Source of the DNA: Stomorhina lunata
Lineage: Eukaryota; Arthropoda; Insecta; Diptera; Rhiniidae
Reading direction: 5' to 3'
Assembly (NCBI GenBank): GCA_933228675.1
Contig: OW121744.1
Span: 115,839,600-115,903,599 of the forward strand
DNA: 64,000 nucleotides
The notes beneath the pieces were generated by a model. It searched no databases. It was not told the DNA's origin and saw only the letters and a list, made by a program, of their open reading frames with translations. A program made the position numbers and the translations under genes. The number at the start of each line of letters is the position of its first letter. Position 1 is the first letter of the stretch. This document shows, in pieces, positions 1 to 12,163 of the stretch.

Positions 1-140
1 AATGAGTAGATATATTTTTAGCTTCTAAGACTTCCTTTTAAGGCCTTATGCTCCTTTAGGAGTCAAGGATAACCTTCTTCTATCATCTCCCCTAATGCCT
101 TCATAATACTTAAAATTACTTAATTTAAAAATTAACTTAC

Positions 141-278
141 TTTGGTCTCGATGTCAAATTTGGATCTGAAGTTTTACGTTGACTACGATTGCGTTTGTGG
201 GATAGACGTTCCTTATACGATTCCGAGCGATTAACAGAGACGGGAGCACTTTTGTTTTGTTGATGTTGTTGGTGTAAA
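141..278 (-). CDS. internal coding exon of an unrecognised minus-strand gene (45 codons plus split codons)
   Basis: Read on the minus strand, an acceptor TTTTTCAG lies just before position 278 and a donor GTAAGT follows position 141. The first base completes the codon left open by the exon at 343-712 (CG plus T gives Arg). The next 45 codons are open and read LHQQHQQNKSAPVSVNRSES, then a basic stretch containing KERLSHKRNRSQRKTSDPNL. The exon ends with two bases of the next codon, so a further exon lies beyond the left edge. The basic RKTSDP segment resembles a kinase or 14-3-3 type site, but I recognise no named domain. Splice sites and phase are seen directly; membership of the same transcript is inferred from the phase match and the short 64-bp intron. 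Confidence 0.72.
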
Positions 279-342
279 CTGAAAAATGATATAATAAAAT
301 TTTCAATACAGATTTACAAATGCATATATTTTAACTACATAC

Positions 343-712
343 CGTTCTCTGCGTAGAAGACCCTCATTTGCGTCCTGCGCATTTATGTCATTAAGGGCTG
401 CTGTACCGCCAATGCCACCAATCCCAACCATTGCATTGACTCCACCCGGCGAAACAGCACCTAAATTTTGTTGTGCTCCGGCAGACAGAGAGGCTGAGTT
501 GGTGGCATCTGTACAGGCTCCCATGTTAGTGCCGGGACCACCGGCACTACCGCCCATGGCGCCCATGCTAGTGTCGGCGCCATGAAATGATGTTTGTAAA
601 TCGCTGGCATTTAAATGCGCAGAGGTATTGCCATTGGAGCGTATTGATAAATTAGCTGAATCCGTCCTGCGGTCTGAGGGATGCCTTTGTATGGAAGTGG
701 AGTTTAAACGTT
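343..712 (-). CDS. internal coding exon, Gly/Ala/Ser-rich low-complexity region (122 codons plus split codons)
   Basis: On the minus strand a pyrimidine-rich acceptor (TTCCTCCTCTAG) precedes position 712 and a GTATGT donor follows position 343. The exon starts with two bases (AA) that complete a codon begun by a phase-1 upstream exon, giving Glu. It then runs open for 122 codons and ends with two bases (CG). It begins RLNSTSIQRHPSDRRTDSAN and passes into a Gly/Ala/Asn/Met-rich tract (GAMGGSAGGPG, NAMVGIGGIGG) typical of disordered fly protein regions. It is in phase with both candidate first exons (1136-2912 and 63708-63792) and with the exon at 141-278. Its higher GC content stands out from the surrounding intron. 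No enzymatic motif is visible, so function is unknown. Confidence 0.75.
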
Positions 713-1135
713 CTAGAGGAGGAAGTAAAATTATTACTTACATTTTTAAAATTAAAAATTTTGAGCTATAGATTAAATTGCATTTAAGTTTGAGAAATCG
801 GATAGAGCTTTCAAGTAAACCGAAATTATAGCTATAAATTATTAGCTTTGAGTCGAAGCTTAAGGCTTATGGTAAAAATCTAACTCTGAACTAATTCTAA
901 GTAAGTTTAAAATCTTTTCTGATAAAATAGCCTAAAAACTTTTAGTGAAAGGGCAGGGTTATAAATTAGATGAAAGCTTTTAAACTTTCTTAAGTTTTAA
1001 AGCCTTAAAAGTATCAAAGCTTTAAGCTTCCGCTTCATATTATAAAGGAATTATGTTATATGTAAAATCTAAAAACAAAATCAAATTCTAGCTTTTTTCT
1101 AAAGCTTTTAAGCTTTCTTTCAACTTTTAGCTTAC

Positions 1136-2912
1136 CAACATTTAACTGCTTATAGTACTCCGGTCCCTCGTTACATTCAACTCCTGCCACAGCAGAAGCG
1201 GCTAAGGTCTTACGCTTTTTGGCATTCTTACTGGCAGCCTTACGATTCTTATAGTTATTTGTGGTCTCATTAATCTTTGCGGCTACCCTCGAGGTCAGCG
1301 AAGGGGAAGATGTTTTACGTTTGGGCTCCACAATAGTTATCGATTGCTTGACTATTTCCGGAGCACAATCCAATTCATCTTCATCTCGTTCATCGCAGGA
1401 ATAGAAAGCTTCATCCTCAAAGTTGCCGCTACTTTTGCTGCTATTCGAGCTATTGCGTTTAACCTTGGCCGAGGAGCTATGCAAAGCTCCAGGTTTGGGT
1501 GAAAGCTTGCGTTCTTTAACCGGCGGCTTGAGGGAGTCCACATTCAATAAACGATCACAGAAAGAGTTATTTAAACTTTGTTTCTTAACCAGAACCACAT
1601 TACGCTCTGCCTTTAAATCATTTTCCTTGGGAGCATCCGCCACCACGCCCTCCTGAGAATACTTCAGGGCTATGGGCATGGGTTTACAGCCCGAGGCTAC
1701 TTGTATAACAGCCGATGCAGCCTCTGAAATGGACTTGCGCCTGATAAAATTAAAGTCATCCGTGTTTAGGAACTTTTTGTTGTTCATCACAAATTTGACC
1801 AGAGCCTGTAGATTGAGATTCGTATGAGCTCGATTGGGTTTCTTAGAGTCTTTGTCCGTTTTTGATTTCTTTTGCTGCTGTTGAAGCTTTTGTTTCTCCT
1901 CGGCTGCGGCCATTATGGAAGAGGCTGTGGGTATTTTACGAGAGCTACGAGATCTTTTAATACTTTCACGTTTCTCGAGATCTCCGGCTATTTTCGATTT
2001 TGAGGAACTTTTTTCTATGCGATTATTACGGAACTTTCGATCGGTTAGGAAAATTTTCTCTTTACCCATATAAGGTAAATTGTCGGGTGAAGAAGAAATG
2101 CCGGAATCTTGTTTATTTATTTTAGTTTCCAACTTTTCCTCTGCACTGTCGGAGTCTGTATCATGATCTGAATCGTCATCATCTTCCTCCTCATCATCTT
2201 CATCCTCGTCATCATTATCATCATCATCTTCTGCCAAAGCTGTTATGGTAATACCAGGGCTATTATTAGGGAATATATGGGTTAATTGGTCCTTTTTTAA
2301 TTCTCCACCTTCACTATCTATCGAGTCAGATTTTGTGGACTGATAGAAATTTTTATAGAACTTCTTTTGTTTTTGAGAATCGGAATTCTTCAAAGACTTA
2401 AGAGAAGTTTTTCTCTTGTTGCACTGGGTCAGGGAATCACTGTGAGGTAGAGGATTTTGAACTTGATCTTCTTTCTCTTTCGTATTTTGATCTCTATCTT
2501 TATCTTTCTCTTTTTCCTTAGGTTTCTTTTTTGTTTTCTCTTTTGATTTCTCTTTTGTTTTCTCTTTTTTAGGTTTTGAGTTTAAGGCAACATTCGGCGG
2601 TTCCTGTATTAAATGTTTCTCCTCCATTTCATCAGCTTCTTCCAGAGAAGTTGAAGGTTGATGTTTTAACATGAAATGAGGAGATTTTGATCTTTTCGCT
2701 GACTCTCCCAATGAAGAGGATTTCTTGCGAAAACTACCGCGTCGAAATTTATCAAATTTAGAACTGGTTTCATTGTTGTTGTTATTGGTCTCGGGTGTTA
2801 TATTTCCTGTACTCGATACAGGCGAGTGATTGCCTAAGTCATCTCCATCCTCGGTAGTGGTAGAACCACCGCTGCCCCTTAGGCGAAACCACATACGCGA
2901 TAAATCGCTCAT
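1136..2912 (-). CDS. first coding exon (592 codons) of an unrecognised Lys/Ser-rich, disordered protein
   Basis: The exon opens with ATG at 2912-2910 in the context AAAATGA, with an in-frame TAA six codons upstream. It stays open for 592 codons to a donor (G|GTAAGC) after 1136; the further open codons beyond it are intron read-through. The protein begins MSDLSRMWFRLRGSGGS. It has a Lys/Glu-rich charged stretch (about residues 112-150), an almost purely Asp/Glu run (about 228-259), DSGISSS at 269-275 (fits the DSG-x-x-S degron pattern), a Gln run at about 344-347, and a more ordered-looking segment around 365-410 with RRKSIS at 391-396. The C-terminal part is Ser/Lys rich. It looks like an intrinsically disordered regulatory N-terminus of a signalling or scaffold protein. 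That is an inference; I recognise no catalytic domain. It ends in phase 1, matching the exon at 343-712 across a 423-bp intron. Confidence 0.8.
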
Positions 2913-3867
2913 TTTAGTTGAAGTTTAAGAATTTAATGTTTAACACAAAACTTTAAAATCACATAACTTGTTTCAAACTGTTTCAAATTTGATTCAAATT
3001 TGAGTTTTTTGTTTTAACTTTTGATTCCTTATATAAGTTTAAATTATTTTCCTTAATTAAGTATAAAATTTATTATTTTTGTTGTTAAAAATCGTTAATA
3101 ACTTTCAGGCATTTCGTTTTAAATTCGTTGTTATAGTCAAAATTTCGTTAAAATTCTTTAGCATTTCTGTTTTAGTCAAATTTTAAGTTTAAAATGATGA
3201 AAAATTTTAAAATTTTTAATGAAGTGAATTTTATAAACAAAAGAGTTTGGCACCAAAAATATATCAAAATCTTGATGTTTTCACTTTGAATTTTTAAAAA
3301 ATACTAAAATTTTCCAAAAGCTTTTTTCTTAGTCTTTTATATTTCGATTCCAATTTTTCTTTTGATTTTCATTCACTTTCTTTTAAAAATAATATTTGCA
3401 TTTTAAAAATTTAAAAATTTTTTCATATATTTTCTTTAATGGCCTTAATGAATGATAAAAATACAGAAAAAATAAAGCAAAAATTATCCATACAAATTTT
3501 CTTTTCAAAATGACATTTCTTTATGTTGAAATAAAATAAATGAATTTTATTAAAAAAAATATTCTCGTTGTATTTTCGTTTTCTTCTCAAAGGTCAAGTT
3601 TAAAAATTGCAAAATTTTTCGTTACGAAAAAAATTATTTTAAAAATACTTTGAGAATGTTTAATGCTAAAGGAATTTTTAAATACTAAATAACATTTTAA
3701 TAAATGTTTTTAAATTTTATTTTTGCAATATTTTGTCAATTTTCCACAACTACCTCCCCCTGTCACAAAAAAACAGGTTGTTATCAGTTTAATAAATAAA
3801 TAAATTTGATTTTGGCTTTTCTATATCTCAATAAACCATTTCCAAGGGAAATTGAAAAAGAACAACA
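2913..3867. other. AT-rich upstream region of the long first exon; no gene seen
   Basis: This is 5' flank or UTR and promoter side of the minus-strand exon at 1136-2912. It is strongly AT-rich with poly-A and poly-T runs and no long open frame. No clear TATA or initiator motif could be assigned by eye. Confidence 0.5.
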
Positions 3868-5850
3868 ACTAGAAAATAACCAGAATAGAACCAGAACAGA
3901 ACCAGAAAAGAATACGGACAGAACCAGAACAGAAACAGAATAGAAACAGAACAGAAGCAGAACAGAACAGAACAGAACCAGAACAGAACCAGAACAGAAC
4001 AGAACCAGAACAGAACCAGAACAGAACCAGAACAGAACCAGAAAAGAACCAGAACAGAACCAGAACAGAACCAGAACAGAACCAGAACAGAACCAGAACA
4101 GAACCAGAACAGAACCAGAACAGAACCAGAACAGAACCAGAACAAAACCAGAACAGAACCAGAACAGAACCAGAACAGAACCAGAACAGAACCAGAACAG
4201 AACCAGAACAGAACCAGAACAGAACCAGAACAGAACCAGAACAGAACCAGAACAGAACCAGAACAGAACCAGAACAGAACCAGAACAGAACCAGAACAGA
4301 ACCAGAACAGAACCAGAACAGAACCAGAACAGAACCAGAACAGAACCAGAACAGAACCAGAACAGAACCAGAACAGAACCAGAACAGAACCAGAACAGAA
4401 CCAGAACAGAACCAGAACAGAACCAGAACAGAACCAGAACAGAACCAGAACAGAACCAGAACAGAACCAGAACAGAACCAGAACAGAACCAGAACAGAAC
4501 CAGAACAGAACCAGAACAGAACCAGAACAGAACCAGAACAGAACCAGAACAGAACCAGAACAGAACCAGAACAGAACCAGAACAGAACCAGAACAGAACC
4601 AGAACAGAACCAGAACAGAACCAGAACAGAACCAGAACAGAACCAGAACAGAACCAGAACAGAACCAGAACAGAACCAGAACAGAACCAGAACAGAACCA
4701 GAACAGAACCAGAACAGAACCAGAACAGAACCAGAACAGAACCAGAACAGAACCAGAACAGAACCAGAACAGAACCAGAACAGAACCAGAACAGAACCAG
4801 AACAGAACCAGAACAGAACCAGAACAGAACCAGAACAGAACCAGAACAGAACCAGAACAGAACCAGAACAGAACCAGAACAGAACCAGAACAGAACCAGA
4901 ACAGAACCAGAAGAGAACCAGAACAGAACCAGAACAGAACCAGAACAGAACCAGAACCAGAACAGAACCAGAACAGAACCAGAACAGAACCAGAACAGAA
5001 CCAGAACAGAACCAGAACAGAACCAGAACAGAACAAGAACAGAACCAGAACAGAACCAGAACAGAACCAGAACAGAACCAGAACAGAACCAGAACAGAAC
5101 CAGAACAGAACCAGAACAGAACCAGAACAGAACCAGAACTGAACCAGAACAGAACCAGAACAGAACCAGAACAGAACCAGAACAGAACCAGAACAGAACC
5201 AGAACAGAACCAGAACAGAACCAGAACAGAACCAGAACAGAACCAGAACAGAACCAGAACAGAACCAGAACAGAACCAGAACAGAACCAGAACAGAACCA
5301 GAACAGAACCAGAACAGAACCAGAACAGAACCAGAACAGAACCAGAACAGAACCAGAACAGAACCAGAACAGAACCAGAACAGAACCAGAACAGAACCAG
5401 AACAGAACCAGAACAGAACCAGAACAGAACCAGAACAGAAACAGAACAGAACCAGAACAGAACCAGAACAGAAACAGAACAGAACCAGAACAGAACCAGA
5501 ACAGAACCAGAACAGAACCAGAACAGAACCAGAACAGAACCAGAACAGAACCAGAACAGAACCAGAACAGAACCAGAACAGAACCAGAACAGAACCAGAA
5601 CAGAACCAGAACAGAACCAGAACAGAACCAGAACAGAACCAGAACAGAACCAGAACAGAACCAGAACAGAACCAGAACAGAACCAGAACAGAACCAGAAC
5701 AGAACCAGAACAGAACCAGAACAGAACCAGAACAGAACCAGAACAGAACCAGAACAGAACCAGAACAGAACCAGAACAGAACCAGAACAGAACCAGAACA
5801 GAACCAGAACAGAAAAAGAACAGAACCAGGACAGAACCGGAGCAGAACTA
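3868..5850 (+). repeat. 11-bp satellite array, AACAGAACCAG variant (about 180 copies)
   Basis: The array is a tandem 11-mer AACCAGAACAG with rare point variants (for example AAAAGAACC, AACTGAACC) and a few 5-6-bp length variants. The plus strand has almost no T over nearly 2 kb. The unit contains no stop codon in any of six frames, which creates very long spurious open frames. The edges are degenerate (before 3960 and after 5810) while the centre is nearly perfect. Confidence 0.97.
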
Positions 5851-6500
5851 AAAAGGATAAAAAAGGGTAAAAACTATATTTTGGTACTTTTTTTGACCCA
5901 TATGTATCTTTTGAACCAATAAAGATAGAAATACAATTTATATCGCAACCGATAGGTACTAGAAAGTTATTAAGCAAGTGTGTGGTACTTTTGCGACTCT
6001 TGAGATTCAAATGGGTAAAAAGGGATAATATTCAAGGGCAGTTTTTTTTTTTGGCTTAAGCTTTAAATTTTTTTTTTATGCTAATGAAACTAGAAGTATC
6101 ATTTATAGACGGGTCGATTAACGTCGAATAAAAATAAAAAAATGTGTTTGGTACTTTTTTGAATTGTGGGGGTAAAAAATCGGTAAAATTTATAGACGAG
6201 TTGGTTGACATTGAAGAAAAATAAAAAAAGGTTTTAGTACTTTTTTTTAATTTTGGGGGGTAAAAATCGGTAAACCAAAAGTGAAACAAAAGCTAAATTG
6301 GTCTGAAATTAGTACCAAAAAAATTATACATATTGTCCTTTTTCATATTCGGCCGTTTTGGGGTTAAAACGGGGCAAAAAAGGAAAAAAATAGTAACATC
6401 ATATCTCCAAAACCGACATCGATAGAACAGAACCAGAACATATAAAAACTTAGCCTGGAACTGAACCTAAAACTGTAACTAGAACGGGGCAAAAAACTGA
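5851..6500. repeat. dispersed repeat with GGGTAAAAAGGG / GGTACTTTTTT motifs
   Basis: Directly follows the 11-bp array. It carries repeated phrases such as TTGGTACTTTTTT, GGGTAAAAA and TTTATAGACG (about 87 bp apart). Similar phrases appear in opposite orientation at 38880-39500 (CCCTTTTTACCC, GGTACTTTTTT), suggesting two copies of a dispersed family. A short patch of the 11-bp satellite (GAACAGAACCAGAACA) recurs near 6425. Confidence 0.5.
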
Positions 6501-7320
6501 TGCGATATTTTTCTTTAAAAAGGGTTATGGTGTCATTAATCCAAAAATATCAATATTTGCTCATGTCTTTTCGAATATCTGTCAATTTGTTTATGGCATA
6601 AAAACCTTATCTAATTGATTTTTTATGAACATATGTCTTTAATATTATTCTCCAGACCCGGGAGTATGTGAATGTCTCAGTATTTTGCACTTTATATGCC
6701 ATAGGTGTACCAAAGTCCAGCGGTTATTAAACAATTACAGATTTCACAGTAATAAAATTAGTAACAAATTTATATTATTTATATTCAGAAAATATTAACA
6801 AATACAAAATAAAAAAAAGGTAACTAATATTTTTAAGCAATTGCCTTTTAGTGAAAAGAGTGTGAAGTACCTTTTTAACTTGTAGTTTATTAAGGTATTT
6901 TTTGTTTCTGTCCCTCAGCCATGATGTCATCGTACTATTTTGTTTCTAAATGATGTTTAAACAATTATTGGAGTTTACTAACGTTTAAATAATTTATCAA
7001 ATATAAAAATGAAGTGCTTTTACACTCAAAAAACTTAAGCAGTTATAGTTTGTGGGTTTTTTAAAATGTTAACAGTTTTGTTGGTCAAAATTAACCCTTT
7101 GTCTTACGATTTTCTGTTTTTTTGGATAACAATAGGCAAAAGGTAATGTATGAATAACAGTTGTTTGAAAGTCCCATAAAGTGACTATGTCTACATTAAA
7201 AACATTTAAATACGAGGCGGGTATAGCTCGTCAATGCCATTTTTGGTACAGAAACGTTTGTGATAACATTACCATTTGATTTTGTGTTTAATAAATTTAT
7301 AACTGCAAATTTTAAAGCAT
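6501..7320. other. AT-rich intronic sequence, nothing recognised
   Basis: No long open frame, RNA gene or clear repeat seen. Some phrases (TTTGGTAC, GTACCTTT) echo the neighbouring repeats. Confidence 0.4.
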
Positions 7321-7324
7321 TTAA

Positions 7325-7730
7325 ATGTGAGAATATGTTAAATTTGGTAAAAAAAAAACGGTTTGGTACAAAAAGAGTTAATGAGTACCTTTACAACAGA
7401 ATTTTCTTACATTAAAAATATTTTTTTAGGTAAAGTCTATTGAAAAATCTTTTAAAATAAATTTGAGAATATATTAAATTGGGTAAAAAAAACGGTTTGG
7501 TACAAAAAGGGTTAATGAGTACCTTTATAACAGTATTTTCTTACACTCAAAATATTTTTTAGGTAAAGTCTATTGACAAATCTTTTAAAATAAATTTGAG
7601 AATATATTAAATTGGGTAAAAAAAAAACGGTTTGGTACAAAAAGGGTTAATGAGTACCTTTATAACAGTTTTTTCTTACACTCAAAATATTTTTTAGGTA
7701 AGATCTATTGAAAAATCATTTGTCAAAATG
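7325..7730. repeat. about 134-bp tandem repeat, three copies
   Basis: The phrase ACGGTTTGGTACAAAAAG recurs at about 7358, 7492 and 7627 (spacings of 134 and 135 bp), each followed by TTAATGAGTACCTTTA and TATTTTTTAGGTAA. Copies two and three are almost identical and the first is more diverged. Confidence 0.85.
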
Positions 7731-9488
7731 AACATAAATTTTTAAATTTTGTTAAGGGTTAGAATGTAATCAAATTTATTCTTGCTTATGATTCATTTAA
7801 AATTCTTTACAAAATCTTCAATTCGACTCGTCATTTTGAAATTTTTTACCATAATCAAAAAATTTATAAAAGCCATTAGTTTTCCCCCAAAAAAGCTTTT
7901 AATAATTCTCATTATTTGTACCCAAAGACCTTCACTTAAAGAAAAAAATTAGATAATTTTTTTTTATTAAATATAATTTGGCAAAATGCTTAATTAATAA
8001 AATGTGTCAGACGTGTTTAAACAAATTAAAAGTTTTCTGCATTTAAGTAGAATAATTTTCTTGAAATTCTCATGACAAAAAAAGTATAAAATTATGAATA
8101 GAAATTTCTTGCTAAATTCTTCATGAAAAATTTTCAAAACTTTTATTATAATATTTCAATTTTGTGTTTTAACCCAAAAAAGTAAAGAATTTATAAAAGG
8201 GATTTGAATAATTTTAATCATTCAATGATTTACGAGGTTTATGACCAACATTTTATGGTTTTTTTTTTTTTCAAATAAATTCAATCATTTTAATTTTTGC
8301 CATCAGTCAATCTAAATTATTTATCGCGTTTTAATATTTTTTTCCTTAAATTTTTTTATGTATGTTTTTCCATTTGGTTGATTTAATTATTTTTGATTAA
8401 AATATTGAAACGTTTTTCACTTTTATCAAATGAATTTGTAGATTTACGCAAATGCATCTGTAATTTGGTTTTTAGTTTTTCTATATTTTCTATATTTGTG
8501 GTAATAAAAATAATTTTATAGATCAAATTATTGCGCATCTGTTGAGTTAAATGGTATTTTTATTTAAGAAAAAAAAAAAAAAAAAAACAAATATAATTTT
8601 AAAAGAAAACTATAAAAACTATTAAATTAAACTATAAAATTTTCAAAGGCCTAAAAATAGGCAATAAATTTTAAATAATTTTTTTTTTAACGAATGTTAT
8701 TAAGTTAGTACTAAATTCTTGAACAAAACACTCTAATGTTAGATTAATATAGAAAATTGTTAAATTTTAAAACAAAAATATACTAATAGGCGTTTGCTTA
8801 AAACAAAAATGTTTGCCTACGTTTAGGCTTAAAATAAATTAATGTATTTCCTTTTAGAAACGTTAAGAAAATTCCACTTTTAGGATTATAAACAGCATAA
8901 TATGAGGCGTTTTTTGAAAATAACTACTTTGAAAACCTTACATACATCTAGAATTCTTAATAATACACTATTAATATACATATTATTATATATATATAAT
9001 CATATTCCTACATATCCCCGCCTTATATACAACATTTACAAAAAAAACATTCGTCAACCCACTTAACTTTCTTATCATCATTCATTATCTCACAATTTAA
9101 TTATAATATTTTTTCCCAAACCCTAACGATAAATTAACCAAAGGCTTTAGCGGAGGTGAAACAAAACAGAGAAATTAAAAAACATTCCAATTGATTGCCT
9201 ACATTAAGGCGTTTGCAATAAAACGCCTTGAGAGAAACAGAAAATGCATGTAAAAATAGCTCTAACACCAAGTGCAGCAGCACTTTAATTATCTAGAGCA
9301 TTTTGCTCATTTACCATAAGTAATATTTGCACTTTTCCATAAAGTACCAATTAAAAGTGGGCGGAGGTCGAAGGAGGATGTCAGACGTAATGAAAGACTG
9401 ACAAGCAACAGGATACTTTAAATTGTTTGGAAAAAGAATGAATAAATAGTAAATGTCAATGTCTATATAGTTAAAAGTAAAAGACGAC
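7731..9488. other. AT-rich intronic sequence, nothing recognised
   Basis: Homopolymer-rich sequence with a poly-A tract near 8570 and a short TA-rich microsatellite near 8985. No gene seen on either strand. Confidence 0.4.
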
Positions 9489-10680
9489 ACAGAACTAGAG
9501 CAGAACAGAAACAGAACAGAAACAGAACAGAACTAGAACAGAAACAGAACAGAAACAGAACAGAAACAAAACAGAAACAGAACAGAAACAGAACAGAAAC
9601 AGAACAGAAACAGAACAGAAACAGAACAGAAACAGAACAGAAACAGAACAGAAACAGAACAGAAACAGAACAGAAACAGAACAGAAACAGAAACAGAACA
9701 GAAACAGAACAGAAACAGAACAGAAACAGAACAGAAACAGAACAGAAACATAACAGAAACAGAAACAGAACAGAAACAGAACAGAAACAGAAACAGAACA
9801 GAAACAGAACAGAAACAGAACAGAAACAGAACAGAAACAGAACAGAAACAGAACAGAAACAGAACAGAAACAGAACAGAAACAGAACAGAAACAGAACAG
9901 AAACAGAGCAGAAACAGAACATAAACAGAACAGAAACAGAACAGAAACAGAACAGAAACAGAACAGAAACAGAACAGAAACAGAACAGAAACAGAACAGA
10001 AACAGAACAGAAACAGAACAGAAACAGAACAGAAACAGAACAGAAACAGAACAGAAACAGAACAGAAACAGAACAGAAACAGAACAGAAACAGAACAGAA
10101 ACAGAACAGAACAGAAACAGAACAGAAACAGAACAGAAACAGAACAGAAACAGAACAGAAACAGAACAGAAACAGAACAGAAACAGAACAGAAACAGAAC
10201 AGAAACAGAACAGAAACAGAACAGAAACAGAACAGAAACAGAACAGAAACAGAACAGAAACAGAACAGAAACAGAACAGAAACAGAACAGAACAGAAACA
10301 GAAACAGAACAGAAACAGAACAGAAACAGAACAGAAACAGAACAGAAACAGAACAGAAACAGAACAGAAACAGAACAGAAACAGAACAGAAACAGAACAG
10401 AAACAGAACAGAAACAGAACAGAAACAGAACAGAAACAGAACAGAAACAGAACAGAAACAGAACAGAAACAGAACAGAAACAGAACAGAAACAGAACAGA
10501 AACAGAACAGAAACAGAACAGAAACAGAACAGAAACAGAACAGAAACAGAACAGAAACAGAACAGAAACAGAACAGAAACAGAACAGAAACAGAACAGAA
10601 ACAGAACAGAACAGAAACAGAACAGAAACAGAACAGAAACAGAACAGAAACAGAACAGAAACAGAACAGAAACAGAACAG
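9489..10680 (+). repeat. 11-bp satellite array, AACAGAAACAG variant (about 108 copies)
   Basis: Tandem 11-mer differing from the AACAGAACCAG variant at one base (C to A). Scattered units are shortened by 5 or 6 bp (for example near 9685, 9760, 10110). It is stop-free in all frames. It changes abruptly to the C variant at 10681. Confidence 0.97.
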
Positions 10681-12163
10681 AACCAGAACAGAACCAGAAC
10701 AGAACCATAACAGAACCAGAACAGAACCAGAACAGAACCAGAACAGAACCAGAACAGAACCAGAACAGAACCAGAACCAGAACCAGAACAGAACCAGAAC
10801 AGAACCAGAACAGAACCAGAACAGAACCAGAACAGAACCAGAACAGAACCAGAACCAGAACAGAACCAGAACAGAACCAGAACAGAACCAGAACAAAACC
10901 AGAACAGAACCAGAACAGAACCAGAACAGAACCAGAACAGAACCAGAACAGAACCAGAACAGAACCAGAACAGAACCAGAACAGAACCAGAACAGAACCA
11001 GAACAGAACCAGAACAGAACCAGAACAGAACCAGAACAGAACCAGAACAGAACCAGAACAGAACCAGAACAGAACCAGAACAGAACCAGAACAGAACCAG
11101 AACAGAACCAGAACAGAACCAGAACAGAACCAGAACAGAACCAGAACAGAACCAGAACAGAACCAGAACAGAACTAGAACAGAACCAGAACAGAACCAGA
11201 ACAGAACCAGAACAGAACCAGAACAGAACCAGAACAGAACCAGAACAGAACCAGAACAGAACCAGAACAGAACCAGAACAGAACCAGAACAGAACCAGAA
11301 CAGAACCAGAACAGAACCAGAACAGAACCAGAACAGAACCAGAACAGAACCAGAACAGAACCAGAACAGAACCAGAACAGAACCAGAACAGAACCAGAAC
11401 AGAACCAGAACAGAACCAGAACAGAACCAGAACAGAACCAGAACAGAACCAGAACAGAACCAGAACAGAACCAGAACAGAACCAGAACAGAACCAGAACA
11501 GAACCAGAACAGAACCAGAACAGAACCAGAACAGAACCAGAACAGAACCAGAACAGAACCAGAACAGAACCAGAACAGAACCAGAACAGAACCAGAACAG
11601 AACCAGAACAGAACCAGAACAGAACCAGAACAGAACCAGAACAGAACCAGAACAGAACCAGAACAGAACCAGAACAGAACCAGAACAGAACCAGAACAGA
11701 ACCAGAACAGAACCAGAACAGAACCAGAACAGAACCAGAACAGAACCAGAACAGAACCAGAACAGAACCAGAACAGAACCAGAACAGAACCAGAACAGAA
11801 CCAGAACAGAACCAGAACAGAACCAGAACAGAACCAGAACAGAACCAGAACAGAACCAGAACAGAACCAGAACAGAACCAGAACAGAACCAAAACAGAAC
11901 CAGAACAGAACCAGAACAGAACCAGAACAGAACCAGAACAGAACCAGAACAGAACCAGAACAGAACCAGAACAGAACCAGAACAGAACCAGAACAGAACC
12001 AGAACAGAACCAGAACAGAACCAGAACAGAACCAGAACAGAACCAGAACAGAACCAGAACAGAACCAGAACAGAACCAGAACAGAACCGGAACAGAACCA
12101 GAACAAAGCCAGAAAAAAACCAGAACAGAACCAGAACAGGACCAGAACATAACCAGAACTAGA
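10681..12163 (+). repeat. 11-bp satellite array, AACAGAACCAG variant (about 134 copies)
   Basis: Continues in register from the AACAGAAACAG block without a spacer. Short units occur near 10775 and 10850. The right edge decays into mutated units (AAAGCCAGAAAA, GGACCAGAACAT) before unique sequence near 12165. Confidence 0.97.

Noticed and set aside
1056..1135. C-terminal 26 codons of the 618-codon open frame
   Set aside because: They lie beyond a consensus donor (GTAAGC after 1136) whose phase matches the next exon, so they are intron read-through.
2913..3867. Core promoter for the long first exon
   Set aside because: AT-rich sequence gives many TATA-like strings and none is positioned convincingly without a known transcription start.
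3828..6010. 402- and 713-codon minus-strand open frames
   Set aside because: They are read-through of the stop-free 11-bp satellite, giving only CSGSVLVLFWF-type repeats; the ends are arbitrary flanking codons.
9463..12150. 895-, 391- and 310-codon minus-strand open frames
   Set aside because: Same artefact in the AACAGAAACAG and AACAGAACCAG arrays. Several frames are open at once, as expected from an 11-bp unit without stops.
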